From the NCBI GenBank assembly GCA_036557285.1, contig DATBHW010000079.1, forward strand, positions 1 through 35,493: a DNA stretch of 35,493 nucleotides. Direction: 5' to 3'. The position numbers and the translations under genes were made by a program. Source of the DNA: Ktedonobacterales bacterium (GTDB lineage Bacteria; Chloroflexota; Ktedonobacteria; Ktedonobacterales; DATBGS01). Under the pieces are notes generated by a model. The model was not told where the DNA came from and ran no database searches. It was given only the letters and a program-made list of their open reading frames with translations. Of the stretch, positions 34,161-35,493 are shown piece after piece. Within the stretch, counting starts at the first letter, position 1; every line of letters starts with the position of its first letter.

Positions 34161-35324
34161 ATGGCTATGGGTACTTCCTCCCGCGAATTGATGCGCCGGG
34201 CGCGAAGTGAAATCAAAGAATGGAATCCGACTGAAGTCAAAAGTCGGCTGTCAGAGGGAGACTATACGCTGGTTGATGTGCGCGAAAAGCATGAGTGGGA
34301 CGAAGGCTACATCCCCGGCGCGATTCATGTCCCGCGTGGGTACCTCGAACTTGATATTGAAGAAGCAGTACCCGATAAAGACAAGCCGGTGATTCTGTAT
34401 TGCGCGGGTGGCGTTCGCTCTGTCCTGGCAGCCGATACCCTGAAGCGTATGGGCTATCGTGAGCCGGTATCTATGGCTGGCGGTTTTGGCATGTGGAAGG
34501 GGCTGGGGTATCCATTCACACAACCACGTGTGCTGACTCAGGCGCAGGCCAGGCGTTACAGCCGCCATTTGCTGGTGCCAGAGGTCGGCGAGCAGGGCCA
34601 GATGAAACTGTTGGACGCCAAAGTCCTGCTGATCGGCGCGGGCGGCCTGGGGTCGCCAGCGGCCTATTATCTGGCCGCCGCGGGCGTAGGGACGCTGGGC
34701 ATCATAGACGCCGACATCGTGGACGAGAGCAACCTCCAACGCCAGATTCTGCATAACACCAGCCGCATTGGTCGCCTGAAGGTTGATTCGGCGCGCGAGA
34801 CTATCGAGGCGCTCAACCCCGATAGTAAGGTCGTGACCATCAATGACCGCCTCACTAAAGAAAACGTGGCCGAACTGATCGCCGGCTACGATATTATTCT
34901 GGATGGCACTGACAATTTCCCCACGCGCTATCTGCTGAATGACGCCTCAGTCATGGCAAACAAGCCGGTGGTGCATGGCAGCGTCTTCCGCTTCGAGGGG
35001 CAGCTTACCGTCTTTAAGCCCTATGATGGGCCATGCTATCGCTGCCTCTATCCTGAGCCACCGCCCGCCGCGCTGGCTCCTAGCTGCGCCGAAGCAGGCG
35101 TGCTGGGGATTCTGCCGGGCATCGTCGGGATGCTTCAAGCCAGCGAGGTTATCAAGCTCATTCTGGAAAAGGGCGACCCGCTCGTCGGGCGTCTGCTCAC
35201 GTTTGACGCGCTCAGCGCCGAGTTTCAGGAATTGAAGCTCTATCGTGATCCGCAGTGTCCGGCCTGCGGCGCAAACGCCCACCCGGAAAACCTGCCAACT
35301 TACGAGGAGATTTGCGCGCTCTAG
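34161..35324 (+). CDS. Rhodanese-MoeB/ThiF fusion (sulfur carrier protein adenylyltransferase/sulfurtransferase)
   Basis: A 387-residue fusion. The N-terminal rhodanese domain (about 20-115) has LVDVREKHEWDEGYIPGAIHVP and active-site C81 (LYCAGGVRS). The E1-like domain (about 130-375) starts with RYSRHLLVPEVGEQGQ, has the ATP loop GAGGLG (159-164), DADIVDESNLQRQ and DGTDNFPTRY, then the cysteine in APSCAEAGVLG and zinc-ligand pairs in CYRCLYP and CPACGA. MoeB/ThiF-type enzymes adenylate the C-terminus of MoaD/ThiS-like carriers, and the rhodanese adds sulfur for molybdopterin, thiamine or cysteine synthesis. ATG 34161 and 34167 are both possible after an AGGT site; a TTG at 34140 is less likely. 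Confidence 0.92.
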   Translation: MAMGTSSRELMRRARSEIKEWNPTEVKSRLSEGDYTLVDVREKHEWDEGYIPGAIHVPRGYLELDIEEAVPDKDKPVILYCAGGVRSVLAADTLKRMGYREPVSMAGGFGMWKGLGYPFTQPRVLTQAQARRYSRHLLVPEVGEQGQMKLLDAKVLLIGAGGLGSPAAYYLAAAGVGTLGIIDADIVDESNLQRQILHNTSRIGRLKVDSARETIEALNPDSKVVTINDRLTKENVAELIAGYDIILDGTDNFPTRYLLNDASVMANKPVVHGSVFRFEGQLTVFKPYDGPCYRCLYPEPPPAALAPSCAEAGVLGILPGIVGMLQASEVIKLILEKGDPLVGRLLTFDALSAEFQELKLYRDPQCPACGANAHPENLPTYEEICAL

Positions 35325-35353
35325 GCGGGCGTTCCTACCAGGGCGTGAACACC

Positions 35354-35493
35354 ATGAGTCATCCCGAATTTTCTCTGCTGTGTTGTTTTGCTGGCAGGAT
35401 GCGCGAAGGCCGCCTGTGTAGCGCCGCCGTCCCGGCGGCCAAACGCTGGCACGTGGAAACGCTGAACGGGCAGCCCTGGTCGCCGGTGAGGCG
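35354..35493 (+). CDS. Unrecognised open frame running off the right edge (partial)
   Basis: An ATG 29 nt after the MoeB-like stop opens a frame with no stop before the window ends (46 codons: MSHPEFSLLCCFAGRM...). No clear ribosome site precedes it. The later part passes through a GC-rich hairpin that looks like an interspersed repeat, so it may not be a true gene. I do not recognise a family. Confidence 0.25.
   Translation, partial: MSHPEFSLLCCFAGRMREGRLCSAAVPAAKRWHVETLNGQPWSPVR
35423..35439. repeat. GC-rich REP-like hairpin
   Basis: GCCGCCG and CGGCGGC form a perfect 7-bp stem with a 3-nt loop. It occurs just inside the right edge. Short GC palindromes of this kind are common as dispersed elements in GC-rich bacterial chromosomes, but only one copy is visible here. 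Confidence 0.4.

Overview
This 35.5 kb window reads as bacterial chromosome of roughly 55-60 % GC, densely packed with short operons on both strands. The gene set fits Chloroflexota, possibly the Ktedonobacteria. It combines a CpXC-domain protein, several multi-pass glycosyltransferases, an actinobacterial-type phosphatidylinositol gene set, a zinc-finger Clp ATPase and fused receiver/kinase proteins. The placement is inferred from gene content; there is no rRNA or other marker gene here.

Left part (1-8.6 kb). After an unrecognised gene tail there is a minus-strand gene of the glycine/proline reductase selenoprotein B type (GrdB/PrdB). Its frame runs through an internal UGA, placed in a U-x-x-C motif and followed by a hairpin with a GGUC loop, so it is best read as a selenoprotein. 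A 1-Cys peroxiredoxin (AhpE-like) lies just upstream. Then come a GT-C membrane mannosyltransferase-like protein, a serine-biosynthesis pair (class V aminotransferase and serA), a membrane-anchored J-domain protein and purC.

Middle (8.6-19.1 kb). This holds a GT87-like membrane protein with a CpXC-domain partner, a secreted phosphoesterase, and a TnpA (IS200/IS605) relative whose HUH histidines are replaced and which carries an AT-hook-like tail. A ClpE-like AAA+ unfoldase follows it closely. Next are a nucleotidyltransferase, a short-chain dehydrogenase, and an ArsR-type regulator with a clear palindromic operator at its own promoter.

Phosphatidylinositol block (19.3-25.8 kb). The order is inositol-3-phosphate synthase, two HtrB/PatA-type acyltransferases, a PHP-domain phosphoesterase, a PimA-like mannosyltransferase and a PIP-synthase-type CDP-alcohol phosphotransferase. 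Together these would make inositol phosphate, join it to CDP-diacylglycerol, mannosylate it and acylate it. This closely resembles the mycobacterial PIM locus. The two GT-C proteins elsewhere in the window could extend the mannan, but that is speculative.

Right part (26.3-35.5 kb). This contains a NYN-domain ribonuclease-like protein with a very long disordered Arg-rich N-terminus, a three-gene signalling cassette (histidine kinase, receiver-kinase fusion, single-domain receiver), a DUF4177-like small protein, an HtrA-type lipoprotein protease, and a rhodanese-MoeB/ThiF fusion. The window ends in an open frame containing a GC-rich hairpin that looks like an interspersed repeat.

The most notable items are the UGA-containing selenoprotein candidate, the HUH-less TnpA derivative beside clpE, and the PIM-like lipid cluster outside Actinobacteria.
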